Of a stretch of 64,000 nucleotides of DNA, positions 10,494 to 21,116 are shown in pieces. Both the position numbers and the translations under genes were made by a program. The notes beneath the pieces are model-generated. The model worked only from the letters and a program-made list of their open reading frames with translations. It had not been told where the DNA came from and did not search any database. Within the stretch, counting starts at the first letter, position 1; the number at the start of each line of letters is the position of its first letter. The stretch lies in contig JADIYJ010000030.1 of the NCBI GenBank assembly GCA_016705325.1, positions 5,001 to 69,000 of the forward strand, written 5' to 3'. The stretch is from Pseudomonadota bacterium (GTDB lineage: Bacteria; Pseudomonadota; Gammaproteobacteria; Steroidobacterales; Steroidobacteraceae).

Positions 10494-13478
10494 ATGAGAA
10501 CAATAACGCGCCGGTTGCGGGGACATCTCGCGCGAGCTGCCTCGGTCCTCATTGCGGCTCTCGCCTGTGGGGGGCAGACGTTCGCACAAGACCTCAGGAT
10601 CGTCGAGACCGACGACCTCCAGGTCGTCTACTTCGATCCGTCGGGCGCGTATCTCGCTCCCTACGTCACCCAGAGTTTTCTGAACAGCCTGAACGCGCAG
10701 AAGAGACTGTTCGGCTATCAGCCGGACGGCAAGGTGGCCGTCCTGCTGCAGGACTTCGGCGACCGCGGCAACGCAACCAGCAATCCTGGGCGCGCCCCGC
10801 AATCGCATCTTCATCGACGTGGCACCGCCCGTGCTGTCGTTCGAAACTTTCAGCCCGGGTGAGCGCGTCTACACGCTGTCGAACCACGAGCTGGTGCACA
10901 CCGTCGTCGGCGACCAGGCGAGTGACGCGGACAAGACGGCGCGCCGCTGGCTGGGCGGCAAAGTCGCGCCCGCTGCCGAACACCCTGAAACCATTCTCTA
11001 CAACTACCTCACCAACCCGCGGGCCTCCACGCCGCGCTGGTATCAGGAAGGCAGCGCCGTCTTCATGGAGACCTGGTACGGCGGTGGACTTGGTCGTGCG
11101 CAGGGTGGCTACGACGAAATGGTCTTCCGCGCGATGGTGCGTGACAAGGCCGCGTTCTATGACCCGCTGGGTCTCGTGTCCAAGGGCACCGAAGTGGATT
11201 TCCAGTCTGGCGCGAATGCGTATCTCTACGGCACGCGCTTCATGAGTTACCTCGCGCTGCAGTACACGCCGGAGAAATTGATCGACTGGCTGCGACGCGC
11301 GGATGGCACCGAAAGTTATTATGCGCGCGATTTCGAGCGTGTTTACGGCAAGCCGCTGTCGGAGGCCTGGCAGGACTGGATCCGGTGGGAGCACGAGTTC
11401 CAGGAGGCCAACCTGAAGTCGGTGCGCGAGCACCCGATCACGCCGTACAAGGAAATAGCGCGCCGCGGGCTCGGCGCGATCTCGCGTTCGTACCTGAGCA
11501 AGGACCAGGCCAGGCTGTATGCAGCGGTTCGCTACGCCGGCCGTGTGCCGCACCTGGTCAGCATCGACGTCGCGACGGGCGCGGTCACCGAACTCGTCGA
11601 AATCGAAGGGGCCGTTGCGTATCGCGTGTCGTCACTCGGCTACGATCCGCAGGGCGAGAAGCTGTTCTACACGACCGACAACCTCACCTACCGCAACCTC
11701 AACGAGTACGACCTCAAGACCGGCGCCACGCGCGAACTGTTCCCAGCCGCGCGTATCGGCGATCTCGCCTACAACCCGGTGGACCGTTCGCTGTGGGGCC
11801 TGCGCACCAACAATGGCTTCGTGATGGTCGTGCGCATCCCGTATCCCTACCGGGAATGGCAGACCCTCCACGTCTACCCGTTCGGTGAAGTGCCGTTTGA
11901 TCTGGACGTCTCGCCGGATGGCAAGCTGGTGTCCCTGTCGATGGCGGCGCCCGACGTCGAACGTTCCGGCGTGCAGGTGATGCAACTGCGCGTGATGAGC
12001 GCAGAAAAGCTGCTGGCGGGCGACCCGACGCCATTGCACAAATTCGAACTCGGCACGGCGTTGCCGGAAGGCTTCACGTTTTCGCCAGACAGCCGCTACC
12101 TGTACGGCAGCTCGTATTACACGGGCGTCTCTAACATCTACCGGTACGAACTCGCAACCAAGAAGCTCGAGGCCTTGAGCAACGCGGAAGTCGGCTTTTT
12201 CAGGCCGATGCAGCTCGACGACAAGCGGCTGGTCGTCTTCCACTACGCGGCCGAGGGGTTCGTGCCGGCAACGATCGAGCCCCAGCCCACCGAGGACCTC
12301 AGTGCGATCCGCTTCCTCGGCGAAGCGATCGCCACCACGCACCCCATCGTGCAATTGTGGGGCGCGGGCCCGCCGAGCCAGGTGGATTATCAGACCAGCG
12401 TCCGTCGCGATGCGCCGTACCATCCGCAGCGCGAGATGTCGCTTGAATCGCTGATTCCGATCGTCGAGGGTTACAAGGACTCGGTGGCCTTCGGCGCCTT
12501 CGCGCGATTCAGCGATCCGATCGGCTTCGACAACCTGAACCTCACGGCCAGCTACAGCCCGGACGACGAGCTGGAGTCCGATGAGCGTCTGCACGCGTCG
12601 CTGATCTACAGGCACTACCTGTGGACCGCGGGCCTGCGCTGGAATCCGGCCGATTTCTTCGACCTGTTCGGTCCGACCAAGCGCAGTCACAAGGGATACA
12701 GCGGCTTCGTCTCCTACGAGCATCCGCTGCTCTACGAGCCGCCGGAGACGCTGAGCCTCGTCGCCAAGGTCGCCTATTTTGGTGAGCTCGACACACTGCC
12801 CGGCTTCCAGAACGTCGAGTCCCCGACTGACCAGCTCGGCGAGGCGGAGATCGGGCTGGTCTACCGGTTCCCGCGATCCTCCGTCGGCAGCGTCGATGAC
12901 GAGACCGGCATCCTGTGGTCCGTACTTGCCCACGCCTACCATGCCGAAAGCGACATCACGCCGAGCGTGTTCGGCACCTTCGACGTTGGCTGGCCACTGC
13001 CCTTCGACCACACCTCGATCTGGATCCGCACGGGCGGCGGCGTGGCGTCGGGCGACGTCGAAGATCCCCTGGCCAACGCGTTCTTCGGCGGGTTCCGCAA
13101 CAACTACGTCGACAATGGCGAGGCCCAGCGCTATCGTGACCTGCTCAGCATGCCGGGGTTCGAGATCGATGCGCTGAGCGGCCGCTCCTTCGTCAAGGGC
13201 ATGCTCGAGCTGAACCTGCCCCCGATCCGGTTCGAAGCCCTGGGCAGCCCCGGCTTCTATGGCAGCTGGATCCGTTCGGCCCTGTTCACCACCGCGCTCG
13301 TGACCAACCCGGATTCCCCGCGCGACAAGGTCGAAGCGTTCAATGTCGGCCTGCAGTTCGACCTGCAGTTGCACGTCCTCAATCGACTGCCGATGATGCT
13401 GTCCCTGGGCTATGCCAGGGATTCGAAGGTGACGGCAAGGGTGAGGACGAGATCATGCTGTCGCTCAAGGTGCTCTGA
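10494..13478 (+). CDS. HEXXH metallopeptidase - beta-propeller - outer-membrane beta-barrel protein (frame-disrupted)
   Basis: Signal peptide (MRTITRR...ACGGQTFAQ), then an MA-clan peptidase domain with HELVH at about residue 131. A downstream glutamate in WYQEGSAVFMETW about 50 residues later gives the HEXXH...E gluzincin pattern. Next comes a TolB/WD-type propeller (repeats such as DVATGAVTELVEIEG and DVSPDGKLVSLSMA). The C-terminal third is rich in alternating hydrophobic and aromatic strands and ends in a barrel-type ...EIMLSLKVL, suggesting outer-membrane insertion. Shifts near 10795 and 13430 must be corrected; the stop is TGA at 13476-13478. Total about 995 residues. The substrate is unknown. 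It is followed 30 nt later by a PrsW-like protease. Confidence 0.7.
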
Positions 13479-13508
13479 GGCGCAGGCCACGGCTCGGGGT
13501 CGCCGCGC

Positions 13509-14525
13509 ATGATCCTGCACTGGATCTTTCGCAGTACCATGGCGCTGCTACCCGTGCTCGTGTTCCTGGGCGCCCTGATCTATTTCGACAGCTTCAAGGT
13601 CGTGCGCGCCAAGGCGATCATGATCGCCGCCGCGGCCGGCATGCTCGCCGCGGTCGCCGGCTACTGGATCAACGGTTTCCTGCTCGACCACAGCGACATC
13701 GGCTACGTGCCGTACTCGCGCTGGATCTCGCCGTGGCTCGAGGAATCGCTCAAGGCGGCGCTGATCGTCTACCTGATCCGCACCCGGCGCGTCGGCATGC
13801 TCGTCGACGCGGCGATCTACGGGTTCGCCGTCGGGACGGGGTTCGCCCTGTTCGAGAACCTGTACTTCCTGATGATGCGGCCCGAGACGCATCCTGCGGT
13901 ACAGGTCATCCGCGGTTTCGGCACGGCGATCATGCACGGCGGCGCCACCGCGGTCTTCGCCATCGTCGCGGTGTCACAGGCCGAACGCTTCCCCGACAAG
14001 TGGCTGCGCGTCTTCCTGCCCGGACTGGTCGCCGCCGTCATCCTGCACGGCGTCTACAACACGCTGCTGGTGCGTCCGGTGTTCGCGACCCTGGGCGTGC
14101 TCATGCTGCTGCCCCCGCTGATCTACTTTGCGTTCGAGAACAGCGAAAGAACGCTGCGGGACTGGCTCGAATCGGACCTCGATTCCGACGTGCAGCTGAT
14201 CGAGACGATCCATGCCGGCGAATTCCTCGATTCGCACGCCGGGCGCTACGTGCACTCGCTGCAGGACAAGTTCGACGGCCCGATTCTCGCGGACATGCTG
14301 TGTTACCTGCGCCTGCACTGCGAACTCGCCTTGCGCGCCAAGGGCGTGCTGATGCTGCGGGAGAGCGGCTTCGAAGAGCCGCCGCTCGACGACGAAGTGA
14401 AGGCGCAGATCGAGGAGTTGCGCTATCTCGAGCGCAGCCTCGGGAAATCCGGGCAGCTCGCGCTGCGTCCCATTCTCATGGCGACGGGCAAGGATCTCTG
14501 GCAGCTGCAGTGGCTGCAGCATTGA
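13509..14525 (+). CDS. PrsW family intramembrane metalloprotease-like protein
   Basis: 338 residues with about seven hydrophobic segments in the first 215. The family motifs are present: WLEESLKAALI (EEXXK type), GFAVGTGFALFEN, MHGGATAVFAI and ILHGVYNT, which supply the Glu and His residues expected for metal binding in the membrane. The C-terminal 120 residues are soluble and hydrophilic, an extension whose role is not clear. PrsW of Bacillus cleaves the anti-sigma factor RsiW; here an ECF sigma/anti-sigma pair lies about 4 kb upstream, so an analogous role is possible but unproven. Confidence 0.85.
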   Translation: MILHWIFRSTMALLPVLVFLGALIYFDSFKVVRAKAIMIAAAAGMLAAVAGYWINGFLLDHSDIGYVPYSRWISPWLEESLKAALIVYLIRTRRVGMLVDAAIYGFAVGTGFALFENLYFLMMRPETHPAVQVIRGFGTAIMHGGATAVFAIVAVSQAERFPDKWLRVFLPGLVAAVILHGVYNTLLVRPVFATLGVLMLLPPLIYFAFENSERTLRDWLESDLDSDVQLIETIHAGEFLDSHAGRYVHSLQDKFDGPILADMLCYLRLHCELALRAKGVLMLRESGFEEPPLDDEVKAQIEELRYLERSLGKSGQLALRPILMATGKDLWQLQWLQH

Positions 14526-14570
14526 CTGCGCTACGCTGACAACGACCAGCGCCAGTGCCCGACGGCCGGT

Positions 14571-16393
14571 TCACCCGCGGCCGCTGGCGTTTTTCTTCGC
14601 GTCGAGTTCCGCCCATCGCTCGAACGCCACCTCCAGCGCCTGCTCGATTGCCGTCGCACGAGTGGCGTCCCTGCGCATCTGCTCGCCGCCTCGCTTGTGG
14701 TACTCGGGCCCGCTCATCGCCTCCGTCAACGCGCGCTGTTCGGCTTCGAGCGCCTCGATCTGCAGCGGCAACTGCTCCAGCTCCCGCGTTTCCTTGTAGC
14801 TCATCCTTGCCGGCAGCTTCCTGCTGCCCTCTCCCGCCAGGGCAGCAGCGGGAAGCGGCGCGGACGAGGTCGGGGTCGAGGGCTTCGCTGCCGGCCGTTG
14901 CCGCAGCCAGTCACTGTAGCCGCCCACGTATTCGCGCCAGCGGCCGTCGCCCAGCGGCGCAAGTACCTGGGTCACCACGTTGTCGAGGAACGTCCGGTCG
15001 TGGCTTACCAGCAGCAGCGTGCCGTTGTAGTCCTGCAACGTCTGCTCCAGCAGTTCCAGCGATTCGATGTCCAGGTCATTGGTGGGTTCGTCCATGACCA
15101 GCACGTTGGCCGGCCGTGCGAAGAGTCGTGCCAGCAATAACCGGTTGCGCTCGCCACCGGAGAGCATGCGCACCGGTGACTCCGCCCTTTGCGCAGGGAA
15201 CAGGAAGTCGGCCAGGTAGCTTACGACGTGACGGCGCGATTCGCCTTCGCCGACCCAGTCGGAGTTGGGGTTGATGGTGCCGGCCACCGTGGCATCGAGA
15301 TCGAGCTGCGCGCGCAGCTGGTCGAAGTAGGCGACGCTGACCTGCGAGCCGAACCGGACCGCGCCGGTGTCGGGTTCCAGCGTGCCCAGAATGAGCTTGA
15401 GCAGCGTCGACTTGCCTGCGCCGTTCGGGCCGATGAGTCCGAGGCGGTCGCCGCGCATCACGCGCAGGTCGAGGTCGCGCACCACGGCTCGACCGTCGAA
15501 GACCTTAGTGACGTTGCGTAATTCAGCGACCAGCTTGCCTGAGCGCTCGCCGGAATCCACGTTGAGCTTCACGTTGCCCAACCGCGCGCGCCTCGAATCG
15601 CGCTCGCACCGCAGCTGCTCCAGGCGCTTCACGCGGCCTTCGTTGCGGGTGCGGCGGGCCTCGACGCCCTTGCGGATCCAGACTTCTTCCTGCGCCCAGA
15701 ACTTGTCGAACTTGCGGTTGAGCACGGCTTCCTCAGCCAGTTGCTCCGCCTTGCGCCGCTCGTAAGCGGCGTAGTTCCCAGGGTACGAACGCAGCATCCC
15801 GCGATCGAGCTCGACGATGCGGGTAGCGACGCGGTCGAGGAACGAGCGGTCGTGCGTAACGACGATGACGGCCGGGCTGCCCGCGATGATCAGGTCCTCC
15901 AGCCGTTCGATGCCGTCGATGTCGAGGTGATTCGTGGGTTCGTCCAGCAGCAGCACGTCGGGCTCGAGGGCGAAGGCGCCCGCCAGCGCGGCACGTTTGC
16001 GTTCACCCCCTGACAGGCCGGCGGTGGTCGCCGTGCCTTCAAGTCCGAAGCGATGCAGGTACTCGACGATGCGAGCGTCTACACGCCAACGCACACGGTC
16101 GTCTTCGATCGAGTCCAGCTCGGCCCAGAGCGCGAGGGATTCCCGCAGGCTCGGGGCGGCCGGCAGCTCGGGTTCCTGACGGATCGATACCACGCGCACT
16201 CCACCGGACGTCTGCAGCTCGCCGTCATCGAGTGCGATCCGGCCCGCGATCACTTCCAGCAGCGACGACTTGCCGGTGCCGTTGCGGCCAATCAGCCCGA
16301 TGCGTTCGCCCGGTTCGAGACTGAACTCGGCGCGGTCGAGGAGGGGTGGCTGCCGAACGCGAGTTCGGCGCGAAGCAGGGTGAGCAGTGGCAT
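14571..16393 (-). CDS. uup: ABC-F family ATPase Uup (one frameshift near the N-terminus)
   Basis: About 607 residues, soluble, with two ATPase domains and no membrane segment. Domain 1 has GRNGTGKSS, LSGGERKRAALAGA and LLLDEPTNHLD. Domain 2 has GPNGAGKST, LSGGERNRLLLAR and LVMDEPTNDLD. A C-terminal coiled coil (KETRELEQLPLQIEALEAEQ...) is typical of Uup, which acts on ribosomes or branched DNA intermediates. The true start is the ATG at 16393 (MPLLTLLRAELAFG); a CCCC run near 16345 appears one C short and shifts the frame. It is convergent with the PrsW-like gene. Confidence 0.88.
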
Positions 16394-16632
16394 GAGGCGC
16401 GCGAGCATCGCACAGTGCCGCACGTCCGGACAGGCCAGGCACCGACCGCGTCCGCTCCCTTCCCGCTCGTCTCGGTGGTTGCGCGGCCGCAGCCATTGCT
16501 ACGCGCAAATCCTCATGAATTGTTGCGCCGCACGATGTTGTGATCCGGTAGCGGCAGGAGCTGCGCGGGCTGGCCGCGAGCTGAACCCGGACGAACACTC
16601 AAGGCTGCTCGACCCACTGGAGGACTTGCGCG

Positions 16633-16941
16633 ATGAACACGACGCTGCTGCCGGCGATGCTGGCTGCCCTGGCCCTGCTTGCCGCCCCGGTTCATGCCGC
16701 GGATGTTGCCGCGGGCAAAGCGCTGGCGGAAGAGAGCTGCATCGACTGTCATGGAGACGACGGCGCGGGTGACGACGACTATCCGGCCATTACCGGCATG
16801 TCCGTGGAAAAATTTACCAAGGCGATGCAGGAATACCAGAACGGTACCCGCACCAAGAGCACCAAGATGACCAAGGAGGCGAAAAAGGTCAGTGCCGCAC
16901 AGGTCGCCGACCTGGCAGCCTATTACGCAACGATCAAGTAG
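16633..16941 (+). CDS. Small periplasmic monoheme c-type cytochrome
   Basis: 102 residues: Sec signal (ALALLAAPVHA), then one heme motif CIDCH. The C-terminal helix AAQVADLAAYYATIK is typical of class I cytochromes (c4/c5/cbb3-type). A Met ligand could be M56 or a later Met; this was not resolved. It converges on the NapC-like gene. It resembles the other small cytochrome at 27029 in size and C-terminus. It is a likely periplasmic electron shuttle. Confidence 0.9.
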   Translation: MNTTLLPAMLAALALLAAPVHAADVAAGKALAEESCIDCHGDDGAGDDDYPAITGMSVEKFTKAMQEYQNGTRTKSTKMTKEAKKVSAAQVADLAAYYATIK

Positions 16942-18378
16942 GCTCGCGGCAGGCTCTGGCGGCGCCTCCTGCAGGCCGAGTTCCTGCCACAGCTGGGAGT
17001 CGCTCTCTTCCTCGGCCACGATGTTGTGGCAGGTGCTGCACTTCTTGCCGATCTTCGCGCCGTCGTCCGTCTTGTGCTTATTGTCGTGACAGCGGAAGCA
17101 GCCTGGCGATTCCTGGTGCCCGACGTGGTTCGGGTAGGTGTTCCACTTGACCTTCATGTGCGGGAAATTGTTCCACGCGTAGGCGTCGCCGAGCGCCTTG
17201 CCGGCCTGTTCGACCGCCGGTGTGCCAGCAAGGTCGGGATAGCTCTGCGCGTAGAACGCCTTCACGGCGGCCGCAATGCCGTCGCGTGCCTCGGCGTGTG
17301 ACGCATACTCTTTCGCCGTGATGATACGCAGGCCTTCCCGCCGGATGTACGGCAGCGAGCGATCGATGCGGCCCTCCTCCAGTGCGAGCTCGACCTCGAA
17401 CTCCGGGCTGCGATAAATGTGCGAGGCGCGGTTGTGGCAGTCGACGCAATCCATGGTGCGCCATTCCGTGCCCTCGGGAGCCGGCTCCGCGCCCTTGAAC
17501 AGCGTCTTGGCGCCTCCCTCGGCCAGGTCCGTCAACTCGACCTCGTACATGATTTCGCGGGTCGGGTCGGCGCGGTAGCGGACCTGATGGTTGGGGTCGA
17601 CGTGCCAGTGGATTCCCTGCGACTGGCCCGCCTGCTTGCCACCGACCTTGACCATCAGCGCCGTCTTCACTTCCGTGTTGGCTTCGTCCTCCGCGTAATG
17701 CGTGCGGACCTTGAGCCGCTCGCCGACGAACTTGGTCGGCCAGTGGCACTGCTCGCAGGTGCCGTTGGCCGGGCGCAGCGAGTGCACCGGCGTCGGGATC
17801 GGCCGCGGGTACAGGTCGAAAGCGACCGCGATCAGCTGCCACGAGCCCGAGATTTTGGCTTTGACGAACCATTCCGCGCCCGGGCCGACGTGGCAGCCGG
17901 CGCAGCCGACCCGCGCGTGCGGCGAGCGCTGGAAGGCCGTGTACTCCGGTTCCATGACCTTGTGGCAGGCCATGCCGCAGAATTCGTCGAGTCCATGTAG
18001 TGGACGGCCTTGAAGGTCAGGCCGGCGGCCAGCGCGAACAAGGGGGACTGCAAGCGCTACGAGCCCGATCAGCACGCCACGCGTGCGTTCCTGATTGAGA
18101 TCGAAGATGGGCAGGTGTCCTGTCTTCTGGCCCTGCGCAGCGAGCTTCGCATCCGTGCGCTTGCGCCACCACAAGCCGATCGGAACCAGCGCGAGGCCGA
18201 ACAGGAACGCCATCGGCAGCAGGACGAAGGTGACGATGCCGAGATAGGCACCGCCCTCGAAGCCCACGCCCTGCATGAACAGCAGCACGGCGATGAGCAG
18301 GAGGCTCACCAGGATCAGCAGGGTGCCGACCAGGCTGACGATGTTGCCGGTAATGGCCCTGAAAAAATGCTTGATCAT
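16940..18378 (-). CDS. NapC/NirT-like membrane-anchored multiheme c-type cytochrome (compensated frameshifts)
   Basis: The N-terminus has two hydrophobic segments (residues about 10-35 and 45-70). It then carries FCGMACHKVMEPEY (a CX3CH heme site with a nearby Met, as in NapC/NirT quinol dehydrogenases), CAGCH, CEQCH, CVDCHNRASH, CFRCH and CSTCH, six sites in all. Between about 18050 and 18000 the frame is wrong for roughly 17 codons; the alternative frame restores LFALAAGLTFKAVHYMDST, indicating two compensating indels. The open frame also runs on past 16940, antisense to the neighbouring cytochrome, so the true stop is probably near 16937 after another shift. Likely role: oxidation of membrane quinol and transfer to periplasmic cytochromes. 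Confidence 0.8.
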
Positions 18379-18550
18379 CGAATGACCCCGATGTTGCGCC
18401 TGCTGATGTAGTAATTCACCGGCGTGGCCCGCAGCCCAGGCCTCCGGCGCGTGACAGGATACCGCTGGGGGCCGTCACGCTCCATTCGAAAACGGTCGCG
18501 GCCGACCCAGGCAAATTTCCCGGACCGGCCGCTCTCGCTGGCTCGCGCAC

Positions 18551-20642
18551 CTAGAACAGATGCATAGCACCGCTGGCGAGCGCCCTGAAGATCAGGACCG
18601 CCAGCCACACGCCGATCGCGACGGCGGTGAAGCCGAACACGTGCGCAAGCTGGATGTACCCCTTGGACGGCGGCGGTACGAAGTACTGCTCGAGCGTGTT
18701 GCTGTCCACCAGGCGCTGGTACTCGATCGGCCGTTCTTCCTGGAAGCGATGCAGCGGCATGCGGCCCGTGAAGATCACCGGATCCATCGGGAAGCTTCCG
18801 GCCGCAGGTGCGTGTGGAAGAAGTGGAACAGGAAGATGAAGCCCGTGGCGAGCAGGGCCTCGTCGCTGTGGATCAGGTAGGCGGCATTCAGCGCCCAGCC
18901 CGGCAGGATCTGCGTGAAGAAGCCCGGGAACCACAGGATCAGGCCCGAGACGCCGATCATGCCGACGCCCCAGAAGACCGCGAGGTAGTCGAACTTTTCC
19001 CAGTACGCCCAGCGATCGAGCGCCGGGCGCGGTCCGAGGTACAGGAAGTACTTCACGTTCGCCCACAGGTCCTGGACGTCCTTGAGGTTTGGCGTCATGG
19101 AGCGCCAGCCCCAGAAGAAGCCCCGCTGCTTCTTCAACACGACGTCGCGGAACAGCATCCCCAGGTGCACGGCGAAATAACCGAAAGTGACGATCGCCGC
19201 GAAGCGATGCAGGAAGCTCGCGATCTCAGGCCCGCCGAGAGCTGTCATCAGGCCGGGTGCCCAGGGAGCCGCCGAGAACTTGAGTGGCAGGCCGGTCACC
19301 GAGAGCAGCAGGAAGCTCAGGATGATCGACACGTGCAGCCACATCTGCGTAGTCGTGAACCGTCGCACGTACGGCCCAGGCCCGAAATGCTCGACCTTGA
19401 ACTCGCCGCGCAGGCGGCCGACCAGCGTGCGTTGCAGCCAGAGCAGTGCATGCAGGCCGAAGAACCCGAACACGCCGAGCAGCAGCAGCGTCATGAACAG
19501 GTAGATGTAGTGCACCCACGGGTTCTGCTCAGCGTCCATCGGATCGCTGTGCGGGATGAAGGTCAGGAACGAGGCGTTGACCTCGTGGCCGGCGTGGCAA
19601 ACTGCTCGCCCGCAGGTCTCCGCCAGGTTGTCCCGGGTGGATGGTCGAGCGCGGGTCGCTCGCCGGCAGGTTGTGGTGCGGCGTGTGGCAGTCCGAGCAC
19701 ATGGCCGCCGAGCCGTGGCCGACGGCCGAGGCTTTGCCATGAAAGCTGTCGTGGAACGACTTGTAGAGTTCCTCGTGGCAATTGCCGCAGTCGCTTGGCA
19801 TGTGCGTCCGCATCGCGACGGTCGTCGGATCCTGGATTGCGTGCGCCTCGTGGCAGGTGCTGCAGACCGGGCCGTCCTTGCCGTCCCGCCACAACGCGCC
19901 GTGCGCGCTCTCGTCCCACTCCTTGAGGATGCCCTTGCTGGCAAGCGCCGCAGGTCTCGGGCTCATCTTGTGCGGAGGTGCGTGCGCCGGCGGCGTCGTG
20001 CCGCTGGATGTCGTGGCTGCCGTGGCAGTCGCTGCACGAGGGCGCGGCATCCGTAAGGCCCGAGACGAACAAGGACCTGGCGTGCACGCTGGAGAGATAG
20101 CCCTCCATCATGTCTTCGTGACAGACGCCGCAGTTGCGAACCTGGTTGAGCGGCGCCATCGCCGCAGCCGGGTTGTTGCTGCGTACGAAGGTGTGCACGT
20201 TGCCGTGACATCCCTCGCACGTCGCGGGCTTGCCACCCTTGATCCGGGCATGGACGCTGTCCTGGAACGGCGTGATCTCGTCCTCGTGGCATTCCATGCA
20301 CACGTCGAAAGACACCGGACCGAGCGGTTGGCGCTTGCCTTTGTGCTTCACGCCCAGGGCTGCCGTATGGCACCCGACGCAATCGAGCTTCTTGTGCGCC
20401 GAGACCGCGAACTGCGCCTCGTGCACGGCCACTGACTTGCCAGCCTCGTCCTTCATCTCGGCGTCGTCGTGGCAGTTGAAACACTTCGAATTCGGGATCG
20501 CCCGCTCGACCGCAGCCGCGTCCGCTGCTGTGGTGGGCGGTGCCGCCGCGGCTTCCTGTGCGCCGGCGGTCAGTGGGCCTGCCAGTGCGACCAACAACGT
20601 GGAAAGCGCGAGCGCGGAGGCGAGGCGGCGGATTCCGGACAT
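18551..20642 (-). CDS. Multiheme cytochrome c - cytochrome b fusion protein (frame-disrupted)
   Basis: It starts MSGIRRLASALALS with a Sec signal. The N-terminal half has about ten heme sites: KCFNCH, DCVGCH, VCMECH, TCEGCH, NCGVCH, SCSDCH, TCGAC at a frame break, VCSTCH, DCGNCH, MCSDCH and a CX4CH (CGRAVCH). The C-terminal half is a di-heme cytochrome b of the FdnI/HydC/thiosulfate-reductase type, with at least four membrane segments and conserved His (FGLHALLWL, MWLHVSIILSFLLL, FLHRFAAIVTFGYFAVHLGML, FHFFHTHLRPE). Shifts near 19950, 19600 and 18800 break it. No stop separates the halves in a corrected frame, so one protein of about 700 residues is inferred. It resembles Geobacter CbcL in composition but with the domain order reversed. 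Likely a quinol-cytochrome c oxidoreductase. Confidence 0.72.
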
Positions 20643-20836
20643 GCTGAAGCTCCCATTCAGGGACGGCGCATGGGGCGTTTCTGCGCTTGCCCGTGCGTCG
20701 TGCACCGCGAAACGCGGACACGCGCGAATTTCACCTTATAAGGGCCCGAAGGGGCTGCACGCATTTACCGAAGTTGCGGCGACAGCCAGGCCGGCAGGGC
20801 CGGTTGCAGCACCCCTGCTTGCCGCCAGACGGATGC

Positions 20837-21100
20837 CTACTTTCCCGGCTTCTTCTGTTGCACCCGTTCGGCCGGAGTCAGCGTATTGGCGGGGCAGTCG
20901 CTGCAGCCGCCCACGGGCGCCTGCCAGCCCCGCTGCAGCCAGCTTGCCACCCGACCGCGCACACCCGCGGCCGCTGGACCGCCCAGGCCCTGTGCGAGCC
21001 GCGCTGCAAAGCGGTTGCGTGATACGGCTGGCGTCAGCGCCCAGGCCGCGTAGGCGGTCGCGGCCGCGACGATCAGTCCCACGAGAATCGATTCGAGCAT
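20837..21100 (-). CDS. Small FeoB-associated membrane protein (DUF6587-like)
   Basis: 87 residues starting MLESILVGLIVAAATAYAAW, with one N-terminal membrane helix, a basic middle and a Cys pair (GGCSDCPA) near residue 70. It lies directly behind feoB with a GGGAGG ribosome site. Small Cys-containing proteins in this position are common in proteobacterial feo operons. Role: probably modulation of Fe(II) transport (inference). Confidence 0.6.
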   Translation of the reverse strand: MLESILVGLIVAAATAYAAWALTPAVSRNRFAARLAQGLGGPAAAGVRGRVASWLQRGWQAPVGGCSDCPANTLTPAERVQQKKPGK

Positions 21101-21116
21101 CGGGACGTCCTCCCGT

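Noticed and set aside
11632..13374. 580-codon minus-strand open frame opposite the protease/barrel gene
   Set aside because: Plus-strand frame has clear domains and strand periodicity; the minus frame is low-information.
16513..16939. C-terminal extension of the NapC-like frame
   Set aside because: It is antisense to the small cytochrome at 16633 and lacks heme motifs; it arises from a missed stop after a frame slip.
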